Shown here in pieces: positions 49,344 through 58,549 of a stretch of 64,000 nt of DNA. The notes under the pieces are model-generated. The model was given only the letters and a program-made list of their open reading frames with translations, was not told the DNA's origin and did no database searches. The stretch spans positions 1 to 64,000 of the forward strand of contig ONEJ01000011.1 in NCBI GenBank assembly GCA_900316805.1, given 5' to 3'. The stretch is from an uncultured Lachnospiraceae bacterium (GTDB lineage Bacteria > Bacillota > Clostridia > Lachnospirales > Lachnospiraceae). The first letter of the stretch is position 1. The number at the start of each line of letters is the position of its first letter. Made by a program: the position numbers and the translations under genes.

Positions 49344-51925
49344 GAGAACGACCGGTACTCATGCTTTCGATCTTGTTTCTTCTGGGCGTGCTATACGGGG
49401 ACAGGGGCTGGCTTTGTTTTCCTGCCTCTGCTCTGGTACTGCTTTTGTACAGTGAGCCCTGGAAGGAGAGAGGGGTTCGGAGGCTGTGCTTTTCTGTGGG
49501 GCTTGTACTTGCCTTTGCGCTGGGATGGCTTCGGATGGAACAGGAGACTGCCTTTCGCAGCAGGAGCCTTGATGTCCTGACGGAGGGAGAACAGGTTCAG
49601 CTTTCGGGAAAGATTGTGCGCGTAGAGCCAAAGGCGCGCTGTAATTACTATTATCTGACGGATTGTCATATCCGTCTTTCTAATCAGACACTGCCGTGCA
49701 ATGATGTGCTGGCATATATGTCGGACGACGATGGTTCCATCGGACAAATCCTCGTATTACAGGGAACAATTACATTATTTGACGAGCCTGCCAATGAGGG
49801 TGGATTTGATGCCCGGGCCTTTTACCGCAGCCGGAAGGTTGATTTCGGGCTGTGGGTCAGCCGGGTGTGTTCCGTGAATGGAAAGCCGGATGCTTTCCGG
49901 AGCTTCCTGCAGGGCTTGCGGCAGAAACTTTTGGAGGTCATCGATGCCTTTGTGAAGGATGAGGGGGTGCTGTCAGCCATGCTTTTGGGGGATAAGAGTG
50001 CCCTTGACCCGGAGACGAAGACGCTGTATCAGAATGCGGGGATTTCCCATGTTCTGGCTATTTCCGGGCTTCATATGTCCCTTCTTGGGCTGGGACTGTA
50101 CCGGCTGCTAAAAAGGCGGCTGGGACTTAGTTATCCGGCGTCTGCCGGGTGGACGGCACTTTTCCTTCTGGCATATACGGTGATGACAGGAGCCAGCGTG
50201 TCGGCCCTTCGGGCGGTGCTCATGTTGTTTGTGTTCCTTCTGGCAGAAGTCCTGGGGCTTGGATACGATCTGCTCAGCGGTCTGGGACTTGCGATTCTTG
50301 TGCTGTTGTGGGATAATCCCTTTTTTCTGGAGTATACAGGCTTTCAGTTTTCTGTGGCGGCAGTGCTTGGCATCGGTGTGGGCGGACGTGTCCTCACGCT
50401 GTTTGTGCGGTACTGCCCGGGCGGGGCGGCGCCTGCGGAAGAAGAGACCCTTGACGAAACATCCGTGTGGGGTGTCCGGTGGCGGAAGAGGCAGGATGAA
50501 GGGGACAACGAAGCAAACAGGCAACAGACGAAAACAGTTGGGAGAATCATCCGCCGGCTGCAAAAGGAATGGGACAGCCAGAAGGAGGGACTGTGTATCA
50601 GCCTTGCCATCCAGCTGTTTACGCTGCCGCTGGTGGCGTATAACTACTATGAGCTGCCGGTCTACGCCATGGTGCTGAATCTCTTCGTGCTGGCGGGGGT
50701 GGGAAGCCTGTTGCTGCTGGCGGCAGCAGGGGCGGTTCTGGGGCTGTTTGTTCCGGTCCTTGGAAAAATCCTTCTGGCTCCCTGCGGCCTGCTTCTGGAG
50801 GGATACCGGAAGTTGTGTGAAGCCTCCCTTGCCCTGCCGGGGGCGCGGTATATCTGCGGAAAGCCTGCCGGGTGGCGGATTCTACTGTATTATGTGCTGC
50901 TGGCTGGGATTATATATCTGCTGTGGTGCCGGGTGAGAAAGAAACTATGGGATTTTTCGGAGGAAAAACAAAAGCGTTCTCGATCAGTGAAATTCCGGAG
51001 GAGAATGAAGCTTGTCCTGCCCTTTGCAGTGTTACTTCTTGTGCTCCTTTTTCCGGAGAAAAAGGGATTTGAGATGGATGTGCTGGATGTGGGGCAGGGA
51101 GATGGTATTTATCTTTGCACCGATGGTGGTGTTTCCATGTTTCTTGATGGGGGAAGCAGCAGTGAGCAAAAGGTGGGGGAATACCGGATCCTGCCGTTTC
51201 TGAAGTCAAAAGGAGTGAAGGAAATCTCTTATTGGTTCGTCAGTCATACAGATAAGGATCATATTTCGGGGCTAATGGAGGTGCTGGAGAGCGGTTATCC
51301 GGTACGGCATGTGGTATTTGCCGAGGCTGTGGCACAGGAGGATAAGACAAAGGAACTGGCAGCGCAGGCCGAAAAGGCCGGTGCAGAGGTGGTGTATCTG
51401 AAAGCAGGAGACCGGCTATCTGCGAACCGGGCGGAGATTACCTGTCTGTATCCGGCAGCCGGGGAGACGGCAGAGGATGCCAATGATCTCTGTCTGACGC
51501 TGCTATTTCAGGATGGCAGTACCAAGGCCCTTTTTGCGGGGGATATCTCCGAATCGGTGGAAGAGACACTGGTGGATCGGGGCTGTCTGCAGGAGGTGGA
51601 CTTCTATAAGGCCAGTCATCACGGATCCAATTATTCCAGCAGTGAAGCTTTTTTGCGGGTGATCGATCCGGAAATTACCGTTGCTTCTGCGGGGGAGGAC
51701 AACCGCTATGGGCATCCCGGGCAGCAGGCGGTGGAGCGGATCAGGACTTGCGGAAGCAGATTCCTCTGTACGATTGATTGCGGACAGGTAAAAATAAAAC
51801 GATGGAAAGAGGGGAAATACGATGTATTTACAAAATATAAAAGGGAAAACTTGACAAAAAACCAGGAATCGTTATACTTAAAATGTACTTGGTGTAGTTA
51901 TGAGAAAGAAAATCAGGGAGAGTGA
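49340..51925 (+). CDS. comEC: DNA internalisation channel protein ComEC/Rec2
   Basis: 861 aa starting GTG 49340, overlapping the GerMN stop (GTGA), with aggag upstream. DUF4131 N-terminal part (about 20-180), the Competence transmembrane domain (about 220-500; GISHVLAISGLHMSLLGLGLYR typical, MLFVFLLAEVLGLGYD), and a C-terminal metallo-beta-lactamase-like domain (about 575-830; DVGQGDGIY, FLDGGS, SHTDKDHISGL near residue 635, GDIS). Full length, no frameshift seen, so DNA uptake may be functional. A promoter for the next gene lies inside its 3' end. Confidence 0.93.
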   Translation: MRERPVLMLSILFLLGVLYGDRGWLCFPASALVLLLYSEPWKERGVRRLCFSVGLVLAFALGWLRMEQETAFRSRSLDVLTEGEQVQLSGKIVRVEPKARCNYYYLTDCHIRLSNQTLPCNDVLAYMSDDDGSIGQILVLQGTITLFDEPANEGGFDARAFYRSRKVDFGLWVSRVCSVNGKPDAFRSFLQGLRQKLLEVIDAFVKDEGVLSAMLLGDKSALDPETKTLYQNAGISHVLAISGLHMSLLGLGLYRLLKRRLGLSYPASAGWTALFLLAYTVMTGASVSALRAVLMLFVFLLAEVLGLGYDLLSGLGLAILVLLWDNPFFLEYTGFQFSVAAVLGIGVGGRVLTLFVRYCPGGAAPAEEETLDETSVWGVRWRKRQDEGDNEANRQQTKTVGRIIRRLQKEWDSQKEGLCISLAIQLFTLPLVAYNYYELPVYAMVLNLFVLAGVGSLLLLAAAGAVLGLFVPVLGKILLAPCGLLLEGYRKLCEASLALPGARYICGKPAGWRILLYYVLLAGIIYLLWCRVRKKLWDFSEEKQKRSRSVKFRRRMKLVLPFAVLLLVLLFPEKKGFEMDVLDVGQGDGIYLCTDGGVSMFLDGGSSSEQKVGEYRILPFLKSKGVKEISYWFVSHTDKDHISGLMEVLESGYPVRHVVFAEAVAQEDKTKELAAQAEKAGAEVVYLKAGDRLSANRAEITCLYPAAGETAEDANDLCLTLLFQDGSTKALFAGDISESVEETLVDRGCLQEVDFYKASHHGSNYSSSEAFLRVIDPEITVASAGEDNRYGHPGQQAVERIRTCGSRFLCTIDCGQVKIKRWKEGKYDVFTKYKRENLTKNQESLYLKCTWCSYEKENQGE
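51851..51878 (+). promoter_or_regulatory. Promoter inside the end of comEC
   Basis: TTGACA (51851-51856), a 16-base spacer and TATACT (51873-51878). It would drive the SCP2-like gene from 51930. Confidence 0.75.
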
Positions 51926-51929
51926 TAAC

Positions 51930-52400
51930 ATGACTTACGAAGAATTAGTTGCAAAGCTGCAGAGCGCATATGGGAAACATGATGCCAGCAGGATCAAAGA
52001 TCATCTGGCAATCCAGTTCAATGTCAGAGGAGAGGCCGATGGTGCACTTTATCTGGAGATTCTGGATGGAAAGATTTATGTGGAGCCCTATGAGTACTAT
52101 GACAGAGACATTCTGGTAACCATTTCCGCAGAGAACCTTATTGCATTGGCAGAGGATAAGCTTGATGTACTGGATGCGTACAACAACGGCCTTCTGACTG
52201 CAGAGGGAGATCTGGGTAAGGCACTGCTTCTGAAGGACATCGTCGTAAAGAAGGAGGAGGAGCCGAAGAAGACGGTCGCAGAGAAGGTTACAAGCACAGT
52301 ATCTACTGCCAAGGCAGTGGCTAAGGCTGCTGCAACTGCTGCAACAACAGCTGCTAAGAAGCCAGCAGGCAAGGGAGGCTGCAAGAACAAGTGTAAATAA
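51930..52400 (+). CDS. SCP2-like protein with Ala/Lys-rich H1-like tail
   Basis: 156 aa from ATG 51930 (MTYEELVAKLQSAYGKHD), supported by agggag; the frame upstream overlaps comEC. Residues 1-105 resemble the SCP2 sterol-carrier fold (HLAIQFNVRGEADGALYLEI, in part; LVTISAENLIALAE; LGKALLLKDI), which binds hydrophobic ligands. Residues 106-156 are a basic, low-complexity tail (KAVAKAAATAATTAAKKPAGK) ending GGCKNKCK, like bacterial histone H1-type tails. Own promoter and terminator. No sterol biology is expected, so the ligand and the tail's role are open. Confidence 0.82.
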   Translation: MTYEELVAKLQSAYGKHDASRIKDHLAIQFNVRGEADGALYLEILDGKIYVEPYEYYDRDILVTISAENLIALAEDKLDVLDAYNNGLLTAEGDLGKALLLKDIVVKKEEEPKKTVAEKVTSTVSTAKAVAKAAATAATTAAKKPAGKGGCKNKCK

Positions 52401-52416
52401 TTCGCTGGTGGAAGGG

Positions 52417-52460
52417 AAGCCATTCGGTATGGGATTGCCGTGCCGGATGGCTTTTATTAT
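52417..52460 (+). terminator. Terminator after the SCP2-like gene
   Basis: aagccat (52417-52423) and tcgg pair with ccgg and atggctt (about 52443-52453) around a loop, then TTATTATTT. Confidence 0.65.
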
Positions 52461-52489
52461 TTCTGGGCATGGGAGAAGAGTGAGAATTT

Positions 52490-53476
52490 ATGAAAACCAT
52501 TGATCAGGATATCAAAGAAGGAAAATTAAAAAACGTCTATCTGCTGTACGGGGTGGAACGGTATCTGATCCGCCAGTACCGGGATAAGCTGAAGCGTGCT
52601 ATTGTGATAGAGGATGATACCATGAATTTCAGCTCCTTTTCCGGGGCGGATGTAAATCAGAAGGAAATCATCGATCTGGCGGAGACTCTGCCTTTCTTTG
52701 CAGAGCGAAGACTGATATTGATCGAGGACAGCGGTTTGTTCAAGAAAGGCGCTGAGGAACTGGCGGATTATATGGCGCATATTCCGGAAAATACATATTT
52801 CCTCTTTGTGGAGAAGGAAGTGGACCGCAAGACCAAAATGTATAAGGAGGTCAGCAAGAAGGGCTCTGCTGTGGAGTTCCCCCGTCAGAAGGATGATATC
52901 CTGGCTCGCTGGGTGGAGACCCGCCTGAAGAAAAACGGCAGGAAGATCACCAGAAATGCCTATGCCCTTTTTATCCAAAAAACAGGTAACGATATGGAGA
53001 ATATCGACCGGGAACTGGAAAAACTCCTGTGCTATACCATGGACAAGGATCATATTGATATAGAGGATGTGGAGGCAATCACCACAGAGCAGACAGAAAA
53101 CAAGGTGTTTCAGATGGTGGACTGCGTGACGCAGCATAAGCAGAAGGAGGCGCTGGAACTCTACTATGACCTTATAGCTTTGAAGGAGCAGCCCATGCAC
53201 ATTCTTTACTTGATCGCGAACCAGTTCCAACGGATGATGATTGTCAAATCCATGACAGCCCAGGGCTTTGGAAACAGTGATATTGCCCAGAAAGCCGGCT
53301 GCCCGGAGTGGGCGGTCCGGAAATATCAGGCCCAGTGTCGGAACTATACCATGGGTCAGCTGAGACAGGCTGTGAAGGACGGCGTGGAGTACGAGACCGC
53401 AGTCAAGACGGGGCATATGGAGGATCAGATCGCTGTGGAACTGTTTCTGGTGGAGTATAGCGGCAAAAAGGCGTAG
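52490..53476 (+). CDS. holA: DNA polymerase III delta subunit
   Basis: 328 aa. Clamp-loader subunit that opens the sliding clamp. Family traits include NVYLLYGVERYLIRQY near the start, FFAERRLILIED, ENTYFLFVE, TGNDMENIDRELEKL (the central conserved region), LYYDLIALKEQPMHILYLI and the C-terminal PEWAVRKYQAQ. Gene order comEC-holA is common in Firmicutes, here with the SCP2 gene between them. Confidence 0.95.
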   Translation: MKTIDQDIKEGKLKNVYLLYGVERYLIRQYRDKLKRAIVIEDDTMNFSSFSGADVNQKEIIDLAETLPFFAERRLILIEDSGLFKKGAEELADYMAHIPENTYFLFVEKEVDRKTKMYKEVSKKGSAVEFPRQKDDILARWVETRLKKNGRKITRNAYALFIQKTGNDMENIDRELEKLLCYTMDKDHIDIEDVEAITTEQTENKVFQMVDCVTQHKQKEALELYYDLIALKEQPMHILYLIANQFQRMMIVKSMTAQGFGNSDIAQKAGCPEWAVRKYQAQCRNYTMGQLRQAVKDGVEYETAVKTGHMEDQIAVELFLVEYSGKKA

Positions 53477-53504
53477 TCCTAAAGTAGGGATTTCGTTCAT
53501 TTTG

Positions 53505-53533
53505 TTGCATTTTATGATAGTATGAGGTATACT
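53505..53533 (+). promoter_or_regulatory. Promoter of the glycan operon
   Basis: TTGCAT (53505-53510), a 17-base spacer and TATACT (53528-53533). No other clear promoter is seen before the window's end, so it probably serves the entire glycan operon. Confidence 0.65.
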
Positions 53534-53565
53534 GTTTATGACAATTTACCAATGGAGGTGGGGGT

Positions 53566-55416
53566 TTGGATACGGTTAATGTGGAAAAGAAGGATATGAA
53601 AGAAAAGAAAGAAACGAATAAGATGCTGATACCGAGCATTATTGCGCTGGGATTTATTCCTCTCATAGCACACCGTTTCTATTACAAAAATGGATTGACG
53701 GGGTTTCCATGGTTTTCGGAGGATCAGGTTCAATCGGGGGAATTGTTCCTTGGCTGGAAAATGATAATTACCTTTATTATAGGGGTTATCATGGTTGGCT
53801 TTCTTGTGTTTCGGTATTTTAAATATCATGAATCACTTAAAATTGAGAAAATATTTTATCCTCTTGTCATTTACGGGATTTTTGTGATTATATCAGCGGT
53901 TTTTTCTCAATATAAACGATGGGTTTTTTGTGGAACCTTTGGTATGTTAGAGCCGGTAGGGGCAGTACTTGCGTATTTAGTAATTTGCTATTATACGTTT
54001 CATTATCTTGAAAATGAGGAACAGATACATAAAATACTGCGTTATGCAGGTATAGGCGTTGCGATTGTAGTTGTATTAGGCACGTTGCAATTCTTGGGAA
54101 TTGATCTTTTGCTTGGAACCAAAGTTGGTAAAATATTTTTAACTAATTTTAAAGATTGGGATTCGTTTGATAGTTCATTACCCAAACATGTAGTGGCAGC
54201 GACTTTTTGCAATCAAAATAATGCCTGTATCTTTTATGGTACTCTTGTGCCGGTTTTATTTGGTTGTATTATTTCCTGTAAAAAGAAAATATACAAATGC
54301 CTTTTGATCCTATTAGAAATCATGACAGTGGCCTGCATGATTGGGGCCCGAAGTTCTGCCGGGGTTATTGCCCTGGTGGTATCGGTATGCGTATCAATTC
54401 TGGTGCTGTTATGCAGGAAAAAGAAAACAACGATACTTGCAATTATCCTCACCGTGGTGGCTGTGGTAAGTTTGATTTTAGTCTGTGCATTAACACCAAT
54501 CGGTGCAAAGGTTTCAGAGGCATTCTTGGGGACTCCTTCAACGGATGATGTACGTTCCATTGACACAACCAATGGATGCGTTGAAATGAATATTAATCAT
54601 CAGACTCTGAAAATTACTTATGATTACAGTGATAAAGATGGTTGGTCGATCGTGTGCCGTGATGGAGATGGAGAGCAATTAGAGACAAAAACGATAGATT
54701 CAGACACCCAAAAAATAACGAACATTATGTATTTGGGCTGTAAAATTGCTCCGGCGATGATTGATGATTCCATGGGAATTGTCGTTGAGGTTGACGACCA
54801 TGAGTGGTATTTCTTAAAAACAAAAGATGAAAAATACTATTATTTAAATCCTGTGGGAAAATTAGTATCCTACAAGTCTCCGGATTTTCTTCACATTTTT
54901 AACGACAATGCTTTAAGTGGAAGAGGACGAATCTGGAATGGCAGTTTGAAGACGATTATGGATCATTCGTATTTGATCGGTGTTGGAGCGAATGCATTTG
55001 TTTTCGCCTATCCGCAGGAGGACTACATTTACAGAGAATATCGGGATATACAGACTTCAATAGATGTTAAAGCACATAGTCTCTATTTGCAGCAGTGGAT
55101 TGAAAACGGTGCCTTGGCACTTTGTGGGTTTATTTTGTTTTTCATGATGTATTTGATACAGAGTATAAAGCTATACAGAAAAGCTGATTTTCATGAAAAC
55201 CTTGTATGGATAGGCTTTGGTATTTTTTCCGGCATTCTCACCTATCTTATTGCCGGTCTTGCAAATGATTCAAATATAAGTACAGCTCCTTCTTTCTGGG
55301 CACTGATGGGAATTGGACTGGCAGTGAATCGTATACTTGAGGAGCGAAGGAAGCCAGCAGAAGTTGTGGAAATGGAAATTATACCAGAAACAAAGGAAAA
55401 AACAGATGCTTGCTAG
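53566..55416 (+). CDS. O-antigen ligase/Wzy-like membrane protein
   Basis: 616 aa. Start taken as TTG 53566 because a perfect GGAGG (53554-53558) is 7 bases upstream; later GTG or ATG starts have none. About 11-12 predicted transmembrane helices in two blocks: about 20-340 (HRFYY, AVFSQYKRW, IGARSSAGVIALVVSVCVS) and about 500-590. Between them is a soluble extracellular insert of about 110-160 residues, which includes NDNALSGRGRIWNGSL and the conserved GVGANAFVF section typical of Wzy/WaaL polymerases and ligases. It should polymerise or transfer lipid-linked glycan outside. First gene of the glycan operon. Confidence 0.88.
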   Translation: MDTVNVEKKDMKEKKETNKMLIPSIIALGFIPLIAHRFYYKNGLTGFPWFSEDQVQSGELFLGWKMIITFIIGVIMVGFLVFRYFKYHESLKIEKIFYPLVIYGIFVIISAVFSQYKRWVFCGTFGMLEPVGAVLAYLVICYYTFHYLENEEQIHKILRYAGIGVAIVVVLGTLQFLGIDLLLGTKVGKIFLTNFKDWDSFDSSLPKHVVAATFCNQNNACIFYGTLVPVLFGCIISCKKKIYKCLLILLEIMTVACMIGARSSAGVIALVVSVCVSILVLLCRKKKTTILAIILTVVAVVSLILVCALTPIGAKVSEAFLGTPSTDDVRSIDTTNGCVEMNINHQTLKITYDYSDKDGWSIVCRDGDGEQLETKTIDSDTQKITNIMYLGCKIAPAMIDDSMGIVVEVDDHEWYFLKTKDEKYYYLNPVGKLVSYKSPDFLHIFNDNALSGRGRIWNGSLKTIMDHSYLIGVGANAFVFAYPQEDYIYREYRDIQTSIDVKAHSLYLQQWIENGALALCGFILFFMMYLIQSIKLYRKADFHENLVWIGFGIFSGILTYLIAGLANDSNISTAPSFWALMGIGLAVNRILEERRKPAEVVEMEIIPETKEKTDAC

Positions 55417-57295
55417 GGTACAAAAGTGGCTGCAAACTACGCCAAAGACACTTCGTGTGGCAGTTTTAATTGCATATGATATTCTGGCAGTTGCCCTTGC
55501 AGAATTCCTTGCCCTTTGGACAAGGTTTGAGTTTAGCATCGGGCAGATTACCCCTCAGTTTGGACAGAATGCCCTTAAGTATTTTCTGATCAACGGGGCA
55601 GTTACTGTTGCAATATTTGCCTTTATGAAGCTTTATAACAGCCTGTGGGAATACGCCAGTGTACAGGAAATGATGAATGTTCTGGTGGCGTGCATGCTGG
55701 CCGCAGGCTCCCAGAGTATCGGTATGCACATGCTTCTCTGGAGCATGCCGCGTTCCTATTACATATTGTATTTCTTCTTCCTGCTGGGACTGATATGTAT
55801 GAGCCGGTTTTTCTATCGTGGGGCGCGGATCCTTCGAAACTCCTATGCGAGGGGGAAAAATGCCGAGAGTATTCCCACCATGGTCATTGGCGCGGGGGAT
55901 ACAGCCTGTATGCTGATTAAGGACATGCAGAATAACCCTCTTGTGCGCAATCAGGTGGTCTGTGTAATCGATGCCAACCCCCACAAGGTAGGACGTTCGA
56001 TTCTGGGAGCGCCGGTGGTGGGAGACGATGGCAAAATAATCTGGGCAGCCCAAAGGTATGGGGTAAAAGAAATCTTTATCGCGATACCGAACCTTCCGGC
56101 AGCCAGAAAGAAAAACATTATTGAAATCTGCAGAGACAGTGGCTGCAGAGTCAAGCTTCTGCCAAGCATGGCACAGATTCTCAATGACGAGGTCAGTGTA
56201 TCCCAGTTCCGGGAGGTGGAAATCGAGGATCTTTTGGGGAGAGAGCCGGTAAAGATCCAGATGGATGAGATCATGGAGTACCTGGCAGATCAGACAGTGC
56301 TGGTGACCGGAGGAGGAGGCTCTATCGGCAGCGAGCTCTGCCGCCAGATTGCTGCCCATGGTCCCAAGCAGCTGATCATTCTGGACATCTATGAGAATAC
56401 TACTTACGATCTGCAGCTGCAGCTGCAGCACGATTATCCGGATCTGGATCTGGTGGTTCTGATTGCCTCTGTGAGAAACACCCATCGGATGAATTCGGTA
56501 TTTGCCAAGTATCATCCGGACATTGTATTCCATGCGGCAGCCCATAAGCATGTGCCGTTGATGGAGTCCAATCCCAACGAGGCAATCAAGAATAACGTGT
56601 TTGGAACCTTAAATGTTGCAAGGGCAGCGGGTGAGAATAAAGCTAAAAGGATGGTACTTATCTCCACAGACAAGGCCGTGAATCCCACCAATATCATGGG
56701 AGCCTCCAAGCGAATCTGCGAGATGATCATTCAGGGAATCCAGAAGGATTATCCGGACACCAATTATGTTGCCGTGCGTTTTGGAAATGTCCTGGGAAGC
56801 AACGGAAGCGTGGTGCCCCTTTTTAAGAAGCAGATTGCGGAGGGGGGACCCGTAACCGTAACGGACAAGAATATTATCCGTTATTTCATGACAATACCAG
56901 AGGCGGTATCACTGGTGCTGCAGGCGGGAGCTTATGCCAGGGGTGGAGAAATCTTCGTTCTGGACATGGGAGAGCCTGTGAAGATTGATGATATGGCCCG
57001 TAACCTGATTCGGCTTTCCGGCTACGAGCCGGATGTGGACATCCCAATCGTCTATACGGGATTAAGACCCGGAGAGAAGATGTACGAAGAGTGTCTGCGG
57101 AAGGAAGAAGGCCTGCAGAAAACCGCCAATGACCTGATCTTTATTGGAAAACCTATTGAAATTGACAAGGAGAAATTCTTTGAGGAACTGACGGAACTGA
57201 AGATACAGGCCTATGAGGATGGAGCGGATATCAGAAAGGCGGTAAAAAACATTGTACCGTCCTATGTTGGAATAGGGGATGAAGCTGTAAAGTGA
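55406..57295 (+). CDS. UDP-GlcNAc C4,C6-dehydratase, PglF/WbpM-like
   Basis: 629 aa from ATG 55406 (MLARVQKWLQTTPKTL), overlapping the previous gene. Four transmembrane helices (about 15-125), a first Rossmann-like regulatory domain (VIGAGDTACMLI near 165), then the SDR domain with VLVTGGGGSIGSELCRQ near 295, STDKAVNPTN and MGASKR. In this large-dehydratase family a Met replaces the SDR Tyr (SMK triad), as seen here. It makes UDP-4-keto-6-deoxy-GlcNAc, first step towards bacillosamine. The next gene supplies the matching aminotransferase. Confidence 0.93.
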   Translation: MLARVQKWLQTTPKTLRVAVLIAYDILAVALAEFLALWTRFEFSIGQITPQFGQNALKYFLINGAVTVAIFAFMKLYNSLWEYASVQEMMNVLVACMLAAGSQSIGMHMLLWSMPRSYYILYFFFLLGLICMSRFFYRGARILRNSYARGKNAESIPTMVIGAGDTACMLIKDMQNNPLVRNQVVCVIDANPHKVGRSILGAPVVGDDGKIIWAAQRYGVKEIFIAIPNLPAARKKNIIEICRDSGCRVKLLPSMAQILNDEVSVSQFREVEIEDLLGREPVKIQMDEIMEYLADQTVLVTGGGGSIGSELCRQIAAHGPKQLIILDIYENTTYDLQLQLQHDYPDLDLVVLIASVRNTHRMNSVFAKYHPDIVFHAAAHKHVPLMESNPNEAIKNNVFGTLNVARAAGENKAKRMVLISTDKAVNPTNIMGASKRICEMIIQGIQKDYPDTNYVAVRFGNVLGSNGSVVPLFKKQIAEGGPVTVTDKNIIRYFMTIPEAVSLVLQAGAYARGGEIFVLDMGEPVKIDDMARNLIRLSGYEPDVDIPIVYTGLRPGEKMYEECLRKEEGLQKTANDLIFIGKPIEIDKEKFFEELTELKIQAYEDGADIRKAVKNIVPSYVGIGDEAVK

Positions 57296-58512
57296 AAAAA
57301 TTTGAAACGAAAATCTGGCTTTCCTCACCCACCATGCATGGGGAGGAATTGAAATTCATGACAGAAGCCTATGAGACAAACTGGATGTCTACGGTAGGTG
57401 AGAATATCAATGAAGTCGAGCAAATGACCTGTGAGCAAATCGGCTGCGGCTACGCAGTGGCACTTTCTTCGGGAACGGCGGCGTTACATATGGCTGTGAG
57501 GCTGGCAGGAGAAAGGCTCTATGGATATCCACGGCAGGGAAAAGGGGCGTTGTGCGGACACCGGGTGTTCTGTTCCGATATGACCTTCGATGCAACGGTC
57601 AATCCGGTGGTTTATGAAGGGGGTATACCGGTGTTTATCGACACGGAGTATGATACCTGGAACATGGATCCACAGGCTTTGGAGCAGGCTTTCAGACAGT
57701 ATCCCCAAGTCCGGCTTGTGGTGATGGCACATCTGTATGGTGTTCCGGGGAAGATAGATGAGATCCTTGAGGTCTGTCACAGACATGATGCCCTTTTGAT
57801 CGAGGATGCCGCGGAATCCCTCGGCGCTTCCTATCAGGGCAGGCAGACAGGAACCTTTGGAGATTACAGCGCCATCAGCTTTAATGGCAATAAGATCATT
57901 ACTGGTTCTGCCGGAGGAATGCTTTTGACAGATAGGAAAGAGGCAGCAGACAAGGTGCGGAAGTGGTCTACCCAGGCGAGAGAGAATGCGCCCTGGTATC
58001 AGCATGAGGAGCTCGGCTATAACTATCGCATGAGCAATGTGATCGCCGGTGTGGTCAGGGGACAGTACCCCCACCTAAAGGAGCATATCGCATTGAAAAA
58101 GGCAATCTATGAACGCTATCAGGAGGGGTTCCGTGACCTGCCGGTGATGATGAATCCCTTTGATGCCGATACGAGTGAACCCAACTACTGGCTGTCCTGT
58201 ATGCTGATTGAACCCGATGCCATGTGCAGACAGGTCCGGTCGGAACATGAGGCACTTTATAGGTCAGAGAAGGGGAAAACATGTCCAACGGAAATATTGG
58301 AGGCTTTGGCAGCATATAATGCAGAAGGTCGTCCTATTTGGAAGCCTATGCATATGCAGCCAATATATCGAAACAATCCCTTCTTCACAAGGGAAGGAGA
58401 TGCGGGCATGGATATTTTCCACCGGGGATTGTGCCTGCCCAGCGATATCAAGATGACGGAGGCACAGCAGGAACAAATTATCGAGATCGTACATAACTGT
58501 TTTGACAGTTGA
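57292..58512 (+). CDS. DegT/DnrJ/EryC1 aminotransferase, PglE-like
   Basis: 406 aa starting GTG 57292, overlapping the dehydratase stop by 4 bases. PLP-dependent sugar aminotransferase: SSGTAALHMAVRLAGE, DMTFDATVNPVVYEGG, IEDAAESLGASYQG, the Schiff-base lysine in SFNGNKIITGSAGG near residue 200, and YNYRMSNVIAGV. Expected to convert UDP-4-keto-6-deoxy-GlcNAc to the 4-amino sugar. Context with PglC and PglD homologues makes bacillosamine likely. Confidence 0.92.
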   Translation: MKKFETKIWLSSPTMHGEELKFMTEAYETNWMSTVGENINEVEQMTCEQIGCGYAVALSSGTAALHMAVRLAGERLYGYPRQGKGALCGHRVFCSDMTFDATVNPVVYEGGIPVFIDTEYDTWNMDPQALEQAFRQYPQVRLVVMAHLYGVPGKIDEILEVCHRHDALLIEDAAESLGASYQGRQTGTFGDYSAISFNGNKIITGSAGGMLLTDRKEAADKVRKWSTQARENAPWYQHEELGYNYRMSNVIAGVVRGQYPHLKEHIALKKAIYERYQEGFRDLPVMMNPFDADTSEPNYWLSCMLIEPDAMCRQVRSEHEALYRSEKGKTCPTEILEALAAYNAEGRPIWKPMHMQPIYRNNPFFTREGDAGMDIFHRGLCLPSDIKMTEAQQEQIIEIVHNCFDS

Positions 58513-58549
58513 TCACATACAGACAATGGGAGGATAAAGAGTCTGCCAT

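Noticed and set aside
55466..56551. A 361-codon minus-strand open frame inside the PglF-like gene
   Set aside because: Antisense shadow of a gene with clear domain motifs; no Shine-Dalgarno or promoter.
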